Assembly: GCA_021780105.1 (NCBI GenBank)
Contig: JAJXZJ010000077.1
Coordinates: forward strand, 1 to 64,000
Source of the DNA: a bacterium
GTDB lineage: Bacteria > Verrucomicrobiota > Verrucomicrobiia > Limisphaerales > J093
Length of the DNA stretch: 64,000 nt
Direction of reading: 5' to 3'
Numbering within the stretch: position 1 is the first letter of the stretch; each line of letters opens with the position of its first letter. The position numbers and the translations under genes were made by a program. The notes beneath the pieces are model-generated. The model was not told where the DNA came from. It ran no database searches and worked only from the letters and a program-made list of their open reading frames with translations. Of this stretch, positions 7,289-16,983 are shown piece after piece.

Positions 7289-8233
7289 ATGAAAACGAAT
7301 TTGCTTGGAAGTTCGGACCTTGCCATCACGCCGGTCGGTTTCGGCGCGTGGGCCGTGGGCGGCGACTGGAAATTTGGCTGGGGCGCGCAGGACGACACAC
7401 AATCCATCGCCGCGATTCACCGCGCGCTGGAGCTCGGCGTGAACTGGATTGACACCGCCGCCGTTTACGGGCTGGGCCACTCGGAGGAGGTCGTCGCCCG
7501 CGCCTTGCGCGACTGGAAAGGCGCGCGGCCTTACGTCTTCACCAAGTGCGGCATGACCTGGGACAATCACGGTGAAATCGGTTACTCGCTGCGCGCGGCG
7601 TCGGTCCGGTGCGAGTGTGAAGCCAGTCTGCACCGGCTCAGGACGGAGGTGATTGATCTCTACCAGATACATTGGACGGCCGATGACCTCGACGAAACGA
7701 TCGAAGGCTGGCAGACACTCGCCGCGCTGCAAAAGGAAGGCAAGGTGCGCTGGATCGGGCTGTCAAACGCCAGCGTCGAAGAAATGCAGAAGCTGCACAC
7801 CATCGCCCGCATCACGTCGCTCCAACCGCCGTATTCGCTCCTCCGGCGCGACGTGGAAACGGCGCAGTTGCCGTGGTGCCGGCGCGAGGGCGTCGGTGTC
7901 ATCGTCTATTCGCCAATGGCGTCGGGCCTGCTCACCGGCGCGATGACGCGTGAACGCATCGCCGCCCTGCCGCCGGCCGACTGGCGGACGCGCAACGAGC
8001 AGTTCAAGGAACCGAAGCTGACCGGCAACCTCAAGTTGGTGGAACGACTGCGCGCCGTCGGTGCGCGGCACGGGCGTTCGCCGGGCGAAGTGGCCATTGC
8101 CTGGACGCTGCGAAATCCCGCCGTCACCGGCGCGATCGTCGGCGCCCGGAATGCGAAGCAGGTGGACGGCATCATCGGCGCGATGGACTTCCGGCTGACA
8201 CCGGCGGAAATTGCGGAAATTGGAGCGGCCTAG
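7289..8233 (+). CDS. Aldo/keto reductase
   Basis: 314 residues, TIM-barrel NADPH-dependent aldo/keto reductase. The catalytic tetrad is visible: Asp55 and Tyr60 in WIDTAAVYG, Lys86 in FTKCG, His128 in DLYQIHW. The conserved GxxxxxSPMASGLLTG loop and the C-terminal AIVGARNAKQ nucleotide-binding motif are present. Substrate unknown; it resembles the AKR11/YhdN-like group of general stress reductases. Start at 7289 (MKTNLLGSSDL) chosen because earlier residues are not family-like. Confidence 0.92.
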   Translation: MKTNLLGSSDLAITPVGFGAWAVGGDWKFGWGAQDDTQSIAAIHRALELGVNWIDTAAVYGLGHSEEVVARALRDWKGARPYVFTKCGMTWDNHGEIGYSLRAASVRCECEASLHRLRTEVIDLYQIHWTADDLDETIEGWQTLAALQKEGKVRWIGLSNASVEEMQKLHTIARITSLQPPYSLLRRDVETAQLPWCRREGVGVIVYSPMASGLLTGAMTRERIAALPPADWRTRNEQFKEPKLTGNLKLVERLRAVGARHGRSPGEVAIAWTLRNPAVTGAIVGARNAKQVDGIIGAMDFRLTPAEIAEIGAA

Positions 8234-8239
8234 GCGCGC

Positions 8240-8383
8240 ATGGCCGGACTCCATAATGACCTTGTCGAGAAGCATGTTTACGTTGGCGTGAGCCGCGCGC
8301 AAAGTTTTCTCGGTGTAACTGTCGAGCGGCAGTTTCCTCAACGTCACAAATTTATCCCTGACCATCTTGTGCAGAACGGCCAT
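8240..8383 (-). other. Possible small ORF or gene remnant
   Basis: In the gap between two convergent genes a minus-strand frame from the ATG at 8383 reads MAVLHKMVRDKFVTLRKLPL and continues with TEKTLRAAHANVNMLLDKVI. The residue use looks protein-like and less GC-driven than the shadows around it, but the frame has no stop before it runs into the aldo/keto reductase gene. No family recognised. Confidence 0.25.
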
Positions 8384-8430
8384 CGGGCGGGGGATCCGAA
8401 CATCTGAACCAATATGCCGCGGAACACGGA

Positions 8431-10023
8431 TCAGGCCTGCTGGCGCTGGCGCAGCTCAAAGCGGCGCGTCTTGCCGCTGGTCGTCTTGGGCAGCTCGCTG
8501 ACGAATTCGATTTCGCGCGGGTATTTGTAGGGCGCGATCGTCTGTCGGCAGTGTTGTTGCAGGTCGTTTTTCAAATCGTCACTCGGCGTGGCCCGGCCCG
8601 TGAGCACCACGTAGGCCTTCACGATCTGGCCGCGGATTTCGTCCGGCGAACCGATCACCGCCACGTCCAGCACGGCGTCGTGTTCCAGCATGGCGTTCTC
8701 CACTTCGCACGGGCCGATGCGGTAGCCGGAACTTTTGATCACGTCGTCCTGCCGGCCGACGAACCAGAAACTGCCGTCGTCATCGCGCACGGCGCGGTCG
8801 CCGGTCAGATACCAGTCGCCGCGAAACCGGTTTGCCGTCTCGGCCGGGTTGCGCCAGTATTCACGGAACAGGCCCACGGGCCGGTTTGGTTTCACGCGCA
8901 CCGCCACTTCGCCTTCCTCGCCCGCGGGCAGTTCGCGCAGCGATTCGTCCAACAACGCCAGCGAAAAACCCGGCGAGGGCTGGCCCATGGAGCCAGGCCG
9001 CACCGGCCGGCCGGTAGCTCGAAAATTGCCCGCCAGCACGACGGTTTCCGTCTGGCCGTAACCTTCGTAAAGCATCAGGCCCGTGGCGGCGTGCCAGCGG
9101 TGCAGCACCTCCGGATTCAACGGCTCGCCGGCCGTCACGCAGTGGCGCAGACGCGGAAACCGCCGGTGCGACAGGTCTTCGCGCATGATGAGCCGCAGCG
9201 CGGTGGGCGGCGCGCACCAGGTGGTGATCGGAAACGCGGCCAGCGCGTCCAGCGCCTGCGCCGGCCGGAAGCGTCCTTGAAATTCGAGGGCGAACACGCA
9301 GGCGCCCCGGTGCCAGGGACCGAAGAAACTTGACCACGCGGCCTTGCCCCAGCCGAGGTCCGAGACGTTCCAGTGAACATCGTCCGGCTTGAGGTCGAGC
9401 CACCATTCGCCGGTGACGCGGTGGCCGAGGCCGTAGCTGGCCTGCGTGTGCAACACCATTTTCGGATCGCCGGTGGTCGCGCTGGTGAAAAACAGCATTC
9501 CAGGATCGTCCGCACGGGTCGGTTCATCAACGAAGTCGGCGCTGGCGCGACGCAGTCCCGCATCGAAGTCAAGCCAGCCGGTTTGCCCGCCGCCGACCAA
9601 CAGGCGCAGGCCGTCGAACCCGCCGACCTTGGCGATGCCGGTTTCATCGGTGATGACCGTGCGCACCCCGCCGGTGGTCAGCCGGTAGGCTACTTCGCGG
9701 GCCGTGAACAGCAGCGTCGCCGGCACCGGCACGGCGCCCAGCCGGATGAGGCCCAGCATTGCGATCCACCACTCCGGCACCCGCGGCAGCATGAGCAGCA
9801 CCCGGTCGCCGCGGCGCACACCGCTGGCACGCAGAAAGTTCGCCGCCTGCCGGCTCAACGCGGCGAGTTCGGTGAACGCGAGCCTGAACTCGGGGCCACC
9901 GGCGGCTTGAACGCACCACAAGGCCGGCGCCTCCGGCTGCAAGCGTGCCCAGTAATCGAATACATCCGTGGCGAAGTTAAAATTAGGCGGCACTTGCTGG
10001 GTGCCGTAATCGGTTGTCCGCAT
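8431..10023 (-). CDS. Acyl-CoA synthetase (medium-chain/benzoate-type AMP-forming ligase)
   Basis: 530 residues, ANL superfamily: activates a carboxylic acid with ATP and joins it to CoA. Seen motifs: P-loop TSATTGDPKM (180-189), LYEGYGQTE, LTGDRAVRDDDG, FVGRQDDVIKSSGYRIGP and the C-terminal catalytic Lys in PKTTSGKTRR. VPPNFNFATDVFDYWA near the start and WNVSDLGWGKAAWSSFFGPW are typical of the acetyl-/medium-chain AcsM-like branch, so a short to medium fatty or aromatic acid is likely. Start at MRTTDYG (10023) rather than 10083, where the extra 20 residues look random. Confidence 0.9.
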   Translation of the reverse strand: MRTTDYGTQQVPPNFNFATDVFDYWARLQPEAPALWCVQAAGGPEFRLAFTELAALSRQAANFLRASGVRRGDRVLLMLPRVPEWWIAMLGLIRLGAVPVPATLLFTAREVAYRLTTGGVRTVITDETGIAKVGGFDGLRLLVGGGQTGWLDFDAGLRRASADFVDEPTRADDPGMLFFTSATTGDPKMVLHTQASYGLGHRVTGEWWLDLKPDDVHWNVSDLGWGKAAWSSFFGPWHRGACVFALEFQGRFRPAQALDALAAFPITTWCAPPTALRLIMREDLSHRRFPRLRHCVTAGEPLNPEVLHRWHAATGLMLYEGYGQTETVVLAGNFRATGRPVRPGSMGQPSPGFSLALLDESLRELPAGEEGEVAVRVKPNRPVGLFREYWRNPAETANRFRGDWYLTGDRAVRDDDGSFWFVGRQDDVIKSSGYRIGPCEVENAMLEHDAVLDVAVIGSPDEIRGQIVKAYVVLTGRATPSDDLKNDLQQHCRQTIAPYKYPREIEFVSELPKTTSGKTRRFELRQRQQA

Positions 10024-10092
10024 TGCCGGACATGCCTTACCGGCAACGGCCGCCAAAGTAAAGGGCCGTTGCCGCCGGCACACCGGTCCGGC

Positions 10093-10563
10093 TCAGGCGG
10101 CAAACAGTTCCGCCATGGTCAACCGGAGCATGGGCAACAGCATCTCCTCCAGCATTTCCTGCCCGGCCAGTATGGTTTTCAACGCCAGGCCGTAGGCGCC
10201 GGCGTGATAAACCTCCACGTTATGGTAACGCGGGTCCACCATCCAGAGACGCGGCAGGTTGATTTCCTCATACAGCGCCTTCTTGGTCACCGTGTCAGGG
10301 CGGTGGTCCTCGGAACTGATGACCTCGGCGGCGAGCCAGAGTTTGCCGGTGGCGGTTTCCACGAGCGCGAGGTCGGGTCGCAGCAACGTGCCGGTTTTCA
10401 CCTGGATGATGGTCCGGCGCGGCAGCAGGCGGATGGTGCTCCCGCCTTCGAGACTCCCGGCCACCCGTCCGTGGAGCCGGTCGCAGACCTGCTCGTGGCG
10501 CGCGCCGGGCGGCATGCGCAACCATACCTCCCCGCCCAGAATTTCTTCGTATGGCTCGCTCAT
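10093..10563 (-). CDS. Uma2-family (DUF820) putative endonuclease
   Basis: 156 residues with the PD-(D/E)xK-like Uma2 fold: RPDLALVE, then AAEVISSEDHRPDTVTKKAL and YEEINLPRLWMVDP, which carry the catalytic Asp, Glu and Lys positions of the family. Uma2 proteins are abundant in cyanobacteria and PVC bacteria and are of unproven function, perhaps DNA-cleaving. Single gene, divergent from the MFS gene after it. Confidence 0.85.
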   Translation of the reverse strand: MSEPYEEILGGEVWLRMPPGARHEQVCDRLHGRVAGSLEGGSTIRLLPRRTIIQVKTGTLLRPDLALVETATGKLWLAAEVISSEDHRPDTVTKKALYEEINLPRLWMVDPRYHNVEVYHAGAYGLALKTILAGQEMLEEMLLPMLRLTMAELFAA

Positions 10564-10689
10564 TTCTGGCTCCGGACGCTACCGGACCGAGCCGGAGCAC
10601 GCGAGCGCAAACTTCGGCTTTGAGCCGGCGCGGAGGGAATGCCCTTCTCCACTCGACCAAACGCGAATTCGCGGTAAGCTGTCCGCCCG

Positions 10690-11955
10690 GTGACGAGCAA
10701 TGCCCCAACCGATTCCCCCGCGGCGCGGAACCCTTACGCCGTTCTGCGCAACGACGATTTTGTGCGTTATCTGGCCGGCCGGCTGGTGGCGGCGCTGGGT
10801 CAGCAAATGCTCACGGTGGCGGTCGGCTGGGAACTCTACGACCGCACCGGCTCCGCGCTGGCGCTGGGTTTGGTGGGACTGACCGAAATGACCGCGATGG
10901 TGCTGCTCACCCTGCCGGCGGGCCACCTTGCGGACAACTACAACCGCAAGCGCATCATCCTGACGGCCCTGCTCGTGGCCACGGCCAGCAGCCTCGGTCT
11001 CACCCTGATTTCCGCGCTGCACGGGCCGGTGCTGGCCATCTATGCCTGCCTGTTCACCGCTGCCGTGGCGCGCACGTTCCTCTGGCCGGCCAGCTCGGCG
11101 TTCCTGACCAGTCTCGTGCCGCGGCCGCAGTTTCCGCTGGCCGTGACCTGGAACAGCGGCGCGTTTCAACTCTCCTCGGTGGCCGGCCCGGCCCTTGGCG
11201 GGGCGCTGATCGCCATCATGGGCCGGCACGTCGCGCATCCGGCGGCGGTGGTCTATGCGCTCAACGCGCTGGCCTCGCTGTCGTGTTTTGTCCTGCTCTG
11301 GTTCATCCGCAAAACCCACGTCGTCGCCAACCCGGAAAAAATGACGCTCGCCAACCTGGCCACGGGCTTCCGTTTCGTTTTTGCCCAGCGGCTCATTCTG
11401 GGGATGATCACGCTGGACATGTTCGCCGTGCTGCTGGGCGGCGCCACGGCGCTGTTGCCGGTGTATGCCAAGGACATTCTGCACGCCGGGCCGGACGGTC
11501 TGGGGCTGCTGCAAGCCGCGTTGCCCCTCGGCGCCGTCACCAGCGCGCTGTTCCTGGCCCATCGCCCGCCGATGGAGCGGGCGGGACGCTCCCTGCTCTG
11601 GGCGGTCACGTTCTTCGGCGTCGCCACCATCGCCTTCGGTTTGTCCAGGTGGTTTTGGTTCTCGTTCGGGATGCTGGTGTTCTGCGGCATGATGGACAAC
11701 ATCAGCGTCGTGGTGCGGCACACCTCGGTGCAACTGCTCACGCCCGACGAAAAACGCGGCCGCGTGTCGGCCGTGAACAGCCTGTTCATCGGCACGTCGA
11801 ACGAACTGGGCGGCTTCGAGTCGGGATTTGTCGCCTATCTGGTGGGACCGGTGTTCTCGGTCGTGGCCGGCGGCATTGGCACGATCGCGGTCGTGCTGAT
11901 GGTTGCGTGGCTCTGGCCGGAGATTCGGCGTTACGGCCGCCTGGCGGGACCGTGA
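10690..11955 (+). CDS. MFS transporter (EntS/MFS_3-like)
   Basis: 421 residues with about 12 hydrophobic segments and the inner-loop motif GHLADNYNRKRI between TM2 and TM3, as in MFS proton-driven exporters. QQMLTVAVGWELYDRTGSA near the N-terminus and RGRVSAVNSLFIGTSNELGGFESG near the C-terminus are typical of the MFS_3 (enterobactin-exporter-like) group; substrate unknown. Start is GTG at 10690. Convergent with the Bat operon. Confidence 0.88.
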   Translation: MTSNAPTDSPAARNPYAVLRNDDFVRYLAGRLVAALGQQMLTVAVGWELYDRTGSALALGLVGLTEMTAMVLLTLPAGHLADNYNRKRIILTALLVATASSLGLTLISALHGPVLAIYACLFTAAVARTFLWPASSAFLTSLVPRPQFPLAVTWNSGAFQLSSVAGPALGGALIAIMGRHVAHPAAVVYALNALASLSCFVLLWFIRKTHVVANPEKMTLANLATGFRFVFAQRLILGMITLDMFAVLLGGATALLPVYAKDILHAGPDGLGLLQAALPLGAVTSALFLAHRPPMERAGRSLLWAVTFFGVATIAFGLSRWFWFSFGMLVFCGMMDNISVVVRHTSVQLLTPDEKRGRVSAVNSLFIGTSNELGGFESGFVAYLVGPVFSVVAGGIGTIAVVLMVAWLWPEIRRYGRLAGP

Positions 11956-11974
11956 CCGCGGCGGCGCCGCATCG

Positions 11975-13561
11975 TCACCAATCCGGGTAGTTTCGCCGCG
12001 CGTCGGTGAATTTGCGGGCCGCCTGACGCTGGCGTTCGAGCTGCGGCGTGCGCTCGCGTTCGTTCACCTGGCCGAGCAACGACGAGAGCGTTTCCGGCCG
12101 CTGGTGGTTCCGCTGATTCTGCCGGGCCATCGAATCCGCTTCCCGCGCGAGGCGGTCGCGCATCCGCGCCAGCTTGGGTTCCACCTCGCGCAACCCCTGC
12201 GCCGCCTGCGGCTGGCCGGGTTTCAAGCCCAAGGCCTGCTGAAAATCCGTTTCCGCCTGCTGGTAACGGAGCATGGCGTCGCTCGCCGAATTCCGTTCCG
12301 CGTGATCGCCGGCCCGCATCTCATCCTGCCCGGCCAGCGCCAGCGCGGCGGGCAGCAGCCGTCGCGCCTCCTCCGCGCCGGCCTGCGTGGCCAGGTTGTT
12401 CTCATTCAACTCCAGCGCGGCCTGGAAATGGCCCAGCGCCGTCGTGAGCGACGCCGCGGCCTGCGGCTTTTCCTGGGCGAGTTCCTCCCTGCCCTGCTTC
12501 AGCGTTTCGCGGCCCTCGCCGACGTGAAGCTGCTCCATCTCGGCGCGCACCTCGCGTTCGCCGCGCCGGGCGGCCTCGTGGTCCGGCTCCGCCTGCTGCG
12601 CGGCCTGGAAGCGATCGAGCGCCGTTTCGTAGTGATCCAGCGCCTGCTCGGGATTCGGCCCGGCCTGCTCGCGGGCTTCCTTCTGTTCGCGCTGGCCGAT
12701 CCGCGTCAGCAGGTCGGCCAGTTTCTGGTTCACCCGCTGCTCCGCCTGCGTGACGGTTTGATCCAACGCGTCGGGCTTGGGCAATGAATCCGGCGGGCGC
12801 GGGGACGGCTTGTTTGCCGGCTGGCGGCGCGCATCGCCGAGGTCTTCGAGCGACGCACGATACTGCTCTTCCGCGTGGCGCTCCGCCCAGTCCTGCGTCT
12901 GCCGCGCTGAATCGTCGCCTCGGCGTTCGGCCTGCCGGGCGCGTTCGAGCAAGCGCGCCCGCAACGCCTGGTCCGCCCGGTCGCGGTCGGCGCGGAGGTC
13001 ACGATCGGCCGGCGCGAGCGTGACGGCTTCGTTCAAATTCTCCGTGCTGGCACGCAGCAGGTTGATCTCCGTGTCCAGCGGCTTGTTGGTGGCGGCGCGG
13101 AACGACTCCATGCCCAGCCGGTGCACCAGACGGGCAAGCCGTTGCTCGACCAGGGCGAGATTGTGACGCGCGTCGGCGTCACGCGGCCCGGCGGTCAACA
13201 CCACGCGGTAATCTTCGCAACTCCGGCGCCACGATTCGGCCGCCTGCTCCGGCGCCGTCGCTTCCAGCGGTTCGCCGAGGCGAAACTCCGCGTTGCCGAG
13301 TTGAAACCAGACCTGCCGCCGCAACCGACCCGGCAGCGGCTGAAGCGACAGGTCCTGCCACCGTTGCAGTGCGGCGGCGTAATCCTTCTGCGCGTAGGCG
13401 AGCACCGCGGTGTTGTAATTCGTCCAGACGGCCGTGGCGGCACTGGTGGAATCGCCGGCAAGAGCCGTGATCGAACCGATGGCCGGCGCGAGCGCAAACC
13501 AAGCTGCGGCCAAAGCCATCTTCAGCCTCCGCACCGCTTGCACTGGCCATGCCTCGTTCAT
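11975..13561 (-). CDS. Bat-operon TPR protein (BatC/BatE-like)
   Basis: 528 residues. N-terminal hydrophobic segment (about 13-36, likely export signal), then a TPR-like region (YNTAVLAYAQKDYAAALQRW; FQLGNAEFRLGEP), then very Gln/Glu/Arg/Ala-rich helices with several further TPR-like units (ALDHYETALDRFQAAQQAEP; ALGHFQAALELNENN). In Bat operons the TPR member is thought to be a periplasmic scaffold next to the VWA proteins. Its ATG overlaps the batB stop (ATGA, 13558-13561). Last gene of the run; the C-terminus ends in charged RQAARKFTDARRNYPDW. Confidence 0.8.
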   Translation of the reverse strand: MNEAWPVQAVRRLKMALAAAWFALAPAIGSITALAGDSTSAATAVWTNYNTAVLAYAQKDYAAALQRWQDLSLQPLPGRLRRQVWFQLGNAEFRLGEPLEATAPEQAAESWRRSCEDYRVVLTAGPRDADARHNLALVEQRLARLVHRLGMESFRAATNKPLDTEINLLRASTENLNEAVTLAPADRDLRADRDRADQALRARLLERARQAERRGDDSARQTQDWAERHAEEQYRASLEDLGDARRQPANKPSPRPPDSLPKPDALDQTVTQAEQRVNQKLADLLTRIGQREQKEAREQAGPNPEQALDHYETALDRFQAAQQAEPDHEAARRGEREVRAEMEQLHVGEGRETLKQGREELAQEKPQAAASLTTALGHFQAALELNENNLATQAGAEEARRLLPAALALAGQDEMRAGDHAERNSASDAMLRYQQAETDFQQALGLKPGQPQAAQGLREVEPKLARMRDRLAREADSMARQNQRNHQRPETLSSLLGQVNERERTPQLERQRQAARKFTDARRNYPDW

Positions 13562-14622
13562 GTATTCACGCTTCCCAATCCAGCGATTTCCTCGCGGCTG
13601 ATCTTAGACCGGGCCTGCTTGCTTCGGCGGCGTTCGCCCAGCAGCCACTCGCCGCCGAGCAACGCCAATGCCCCGGCGAGCGGCCACTGGAATTGCTCCC
13701 GCGGCTCGTTGACGGTGCGCTTTTCCGTGCTGCGCGGCAAGGCCGCGGCAACACGCCGGAACCATGCGGCCAGGGCGCCGCTGCCAGCGCCTTCAATGCG
13801 CGTGTAAATTCCGTTCCCGGCCACGGCGATGCGTTGAAGCTGCTGCTCGTCCCGGCGCGACACCACCTCGCGGCCCGTCGCGCCGCGCAGGAAATCCCGC
13901 AATTCGCCCGCCCGCCGCGGCACCCGTGCGCCCATGGTGGAACCCACGCCCGCCGTGTGGACGTGAATCCCCTCGCGCCCCGCGGCCCGCGCGGCTTCCA
14001 GCGCATCGCCCTGAAGCTGCTCGCCGTCGCTGACGACCAGCAGCGCGCGCGGCCCTTGCGCGGCGCGGTCAAAACACTCGCGGGCGCGCTGGATGGCCTC
14101 GCCCAGATCGCTGCCCTGCTCCGACACGGAGTCGGGGCCGGCGGAATCCAGCGCGCGGTCCACGGCGGTGTGATCACGCGTCAACGGCGCGGCAGTGAAA
14201 GCTTCACCGGCGAACAAAACCAGGCCAACCCGGTCGCCACCCAGCGAGTCCAGCAACCGCCGGATTGCCATCGTCGCCGCCGTCAGACGGTTGGTGCCGC
14301 CCGCATCCGCGGCCAGCATCGAGCGCGACACGTCCAGCGCGATGACCAGGTCCACGCCGCTGCGTTCCAGCTCGATTTCGTTCCGTCCCCATTGCGGCCG
14401 CGCCAGCGCGAAACCGAGCGCCACGACACCCAGCGCCAGCAAAATTCGCTTCGCGCGGCGGCGCGCCGGGTCCACCGAGCGCAGCAGGCGGTCGAGCAAC
14501 GGCGTGCTAAAAGCGCGCTGCAGCGTGGCGCGGGCGTGGCGGCCGGCCCACCACCACAAGCCCGCCAGCGCCGCCGCGACGACGGGCAGTGCGATCAGCC
14601 AGGCTGGAGCGCCGAACGTCAT
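13558..14622 (-). CDS. batB: BatB-like VWA-domain membrane protein
   Basis: 354 residues: two N-terminal membrane helices (about 7-25 and 60-76), then a von Willebrand A domain with an intact metal-ion adhesion motif, D-x-S-x-S in ALDVSRSM, Thr in PLTRDHTA and Asp in VVSDGEQ, and a C-terminal membrane helix (WPLAGALALLGGEWLL) anchoring the domain on the periplasmic side. This is the standard BatA/BatB layout. 4-bp overlaps on both sides show translational coupling. Involved in envelope/oxidative stress tolerance in Bacteroides and Leptospira; in this genome the role is inferred. Confidence 0.88.
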   Translation of the reverse strand: MTFGAPAWLIALPVVAAALAGLWWWAGRHARATLQRAFSTPLLDRLLRSVDPARRRAKRILLALGVVALGFALARPQWGRNEIELERSGVDLVIALDVSRSMLAADAGGTNRLTAATMAIRRLLDSLGGDRVGLVLFAGEAFTAAPLTRDHTAVDRALDSAGPDSVSEQGSDLGEAIQRARECFDRAAQGPRALLVVSDGEQLQGDALEAARAAGREGIHVHTAGVGSTMGARVPRRAGELRDFLRGATGREVVSRRDEQQLQRIAVAGNGIYTRIEGAGSGALAAWFRRVAAALPRSTEKRTVNEPREQFQWPLAGALALLGGEWLLGERRRSKQARSKISREEIAGLGSVNT

Positions 14623-15572
14623 GGCAGCCGCCTCCAGCGCGTGTGGGCCAGCGTCTGTTCCACGAGCAGCAGCAGGAATGCCGGCAGCGCCAGCCAGGGG
14701 AACAGTTCGCGCCAGGCCCTTTGCCTGCGGTCGCTCAGCTTCTGCTTTTCCAGCTTGTCAATCTGCGCATAGACGGCGCGCAAATCCGCCCCGCTGCGCA
14801 CGCGGAAAAAACCGCCGCCGGTGCGCGCCGCCGTGTGCGTCAGCAGGTCGCTCAAGTCGTTCCACGGATTGCCGGCCCCGGGGCTGAGAATTTGGACGCA
14901 GTGAACGCGGATGCCCAGCAGCCGCAGGGATTCGGCCACGGTTTCCGGATCCGGACCGCCGCTGAGGTTTTCCGCGTCGGTCATCAACACGATCACGCGG
15001 GTTTCGTTCGTGTAACGCTGGAGATGCTCCGCGGCGACGATCAGCCCGGCGCCGATTTCCGTTCCGTGGCCGTTCGTCTCGTGCGCCAACTGCTCCAGCA
15101 GCCAGCCGTGGTCAAGGGTCAGCGGACAGGCCAGGTAGGCATCGTGGTCGAACGTCACCAGGCCGATGCGGTCGTTCGGCCGCGAGCGGATGAACTCCGC
15201 GGAAAGGAGCGACAACCCCGCCGAGCGCGCCACGTGGCGGCCGTCGAGGAAGAAATCGCGGCTTTGCATCGAGCCGGAAAAATCCAGGGCGAGCATGATG
15301 TTGATGCCGCGGGCGTCTTCGCGCATCTCGGCCTTTTCGCGTTGCGGCCGCGCCAGCGCAAGTACCACCAGCACCAGCGCGGCAAGCCGCAGGGCGCTGA
15401 GCCAGCGGCCCGGCTGGCGGCGCACCGCCCGCGCCGCGGCGCCCAGCAGCGCGTTGGAACTGAAGGTCAACGCGGCCGCACGGCCGCGACGTCCGCGCCA
15501 CCACGCCAGCAGGGCGACGCACAACAGCACCAGCAGCCACCACGGCGAGGCCAGCCGAAACGCGCCGGTCAT
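14619..15572 (-). CDS. batA: BatA-like VWA-domain membrane protein
   Basis: 317 residues, two N-terminal helices (about 8-25 and 56-74), a VWA domain with MIDAS residues in ALDFSGSM, TLDHG and MTDAENL, and a C-terminal helix before the Arg-rich end. The YLACPLTLDHG and FDHDAY elements match BatA. The start at 15572 (MTGAFRLASPWWLL) is fixed by the ATGA overlap with the upstream gene; the longer reading to 15704 is rejected. Partner of the next VWA protein. Confidence 0.88.
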   Translation of the reverse strand: MTGAFRLASPWWLLVLLCVALLAWWRGRRGRAAALTFSSNALLGAAARAVRRQPGRWLSALRLAALVLVVLALARPQREKAEMREDARGINIMLALDFSGSMQSRDFFLDGRHVARSAGLSLLSAEFIRSRPNDRIGLVTFDHDAYLACPLTLDHGWLLEQLAHETNGHGTEIGAGLIVAAEHLQRYTNETRVIVLMTDAENLSGGPDPETVAESLRLLGIRVHCVQILSPGAGNPWNDLSDLLTHTAARTGGGFFRVRSGADLRAVYAQIDKLEKQKLSDRRQRAWRELFPWLALPAFLLLLVEQTLAHTRWRRLP

Positions 15573-16096
15573 GCGCCGGCCTCCAAGTTGGTGCCCGCGG
15601 AATCCGGCGATCGCGACGCGAGCACGAAGGCCACCGCCGCGGCATGGAGCTGCCGCAATTCCCCCGCCGCCGCCGCGTAGCGGCCGAACTTGAACAGGTC
15701 GCACAGTTCAAGAAACCGCCCCAGGCTGGCGCGATGTTCCGCCGGCAGAAGCGGCGAAGTTCCCGCCGTCACCAGAAACTCCTCGGTCGCCAGTTTCGGC
15801 GCGCGCAGACCGTAGCGGGTTTCGATGTAACCTCGCAGGATCCCGGTGGCCGCGATGCCGTAGTCGCGCGACCGCTCGGTGCAGAGCAACGGCGTCAGGT
15901 GCTCCAGCGCGGCCAGGGCGGCTGTCCACGGCGCCGGGCCGGCGGCCGCCACGGTGACGCGCGCCGAACGGCGAAAGGCGCGTGAAATCAGCGGCGCCAA
16001 AACAATGACAACCACGGCCGCAACGACGACCAGCACCCAGCCGTGACTCGGCGGTGAAAGCAGGCGCAGGTCTTCGATCAGGTTCGTGTCATTCAT
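15569..16096 (-). CDS. DUF4381-like Bat-operon membrane protein
   Basis: 175 residues: one strong membrane helix (GWVLVVVAAVVVIVLAPLI) near residues 19-37, then a soluble helical domain with RDYGIAATGILRGYIETRYG, LATEEFL and FLELCDLFKFGRY. This pattern is that of the DUF4381/BatD-tail proteins always found between the DUF58 gene and batA. Start at MNDTNLIEDL, whose ATG overlaps the DUF58 stop by 4 bp. Role unknown; probably holds the VWA complex at the inner membrane. Confidence 0.8.
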   Translation of the reverse strand: MNDTNLIEDLRLLSPPSHGWVLVVVAAVVVIVLAPLISRAFRRSARVTVAAAGPAPWTAALAALEHLTPLLCTERSRDYGIAATGILRGYIETRYGLRAPKLATEEFLVTAGTSPLLPAEHRASLGRFLELCDLFKFGRYAAAAGELRQLHAAAVAFVLASRSPDSAGTNLEAGA

Positions 16097-16983
16097 CGGC
16101 GTCGTTGCCGTCGTTCGAAAAACTGCAGCAGCGCGTGGTGGTAGGGCCGGCCAGTTTCGCACGGAATGGCGTCCACGCATGCGCCGCGAAAGGTTTCCCG
16201 CAACCGCGCCGTCCGCGCCACGCGCTCAACGTCAAACGCGTGGCGCACGGCGGAATCGCTGGTGTCCAATTGGAGCAACTCGCCGGTTTCGGCATCCTCG
16301 CAAACCAGCCAGCCAAGGTTGGGCAAATGGTGCTCGGCGCCGTCCGCGACGGGAATCGCAACGACATCATGCCGGCGTCCGGCCAGGCGCAGTGCGCGGT
16401 CGAAGTCCGCGTCGAGAAAATCGGAAATCAGGAACACCGTGGCGCGGCGTCGGAGCGCGTTGCCGAGCGTTTGCAGCAGGTGGTTCAGCGACGTGCGCGG
16501 CGAACGCGGTTCGTGGCCAAGAATCGCGGCCACGATGGCCAGCGCCTGGCGCCGGCCCGTCCGCGGCGTGAGGTGGCGCTCGACGGTGTCGGTGAAAATC
16601 AGCAGGCCCACGCGGTCGTTGTTGAACACGGCGCTGAGCGCCAGAACGGCGGCGAGTTCGGCGGCGAGTTCGCGTTTGCTTTGCGGCACCGAGCCGAAAT
16701 CGCCGGATGCGCTCAGGTCCACCGCCAGCATCACGGTCAGGCAGCGCTCCTCGACGTTCTGCTTGATCTGCACCGTGCCGGTGCGGGCGGTGGTATGCCA
16801 GTCAATCGCCCGCACGTCGTCGCCCGGCTGGTATTCGCGGATGTCGTCAAACTCGATGCCGCGGCCGCGAAACACCGAGCGATACGGCCCGGCCAGCAAA
16901 TCCTCCACGAGCCGCCGGGCGCGCATTTCCACCAGTCGCACCCGCCGCAGCACGTCGGCAGGAGTGGGCGACGCCGCGCTCAT
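16093..16983 (-). CDS. DUF58 domain protein
   Basis: 296 residues. Conserved DUF58 signature RGRGIEFDDIREYQPGDDVR followed by IDWHTTARTG, then a degenerate VWA-type fold (MLAVDLSASGDFGS; SDFLDADFDRALRLA). DUF58 proteins accompany MoxR ATPases and are presumed substrate or partner of the chaperone. The gene overlaps both neighbours by 4 bp (16093-16096 and 16980-16983). Confidence 0.92.
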   Translation of the reverse strand: MSAASPTPADVLRRVRLVEMRARRLVEDLLAGPYRSVFRGRGIEFDDIREYQPGDDVRAIDWHTTARTGTVQIKQNVEERCLTVMLAVDLSASGDFGSVPQSKRELAAELAAVLALSAVFNNDRVGLLIFTDTVERHLTPRTGRRQALAIVAAILGHEPRSPRTSLNHLLQTLGNALRRRATVFLISDFLDADFDRALRLAGRRHDVVAIPVADGAEHHLPNLGWLVCEDAETGELLQLDTSDSAVRHAFDVERVARTARLRETFRGACVDAIPCETGRPYHHALLQFFERRQRRR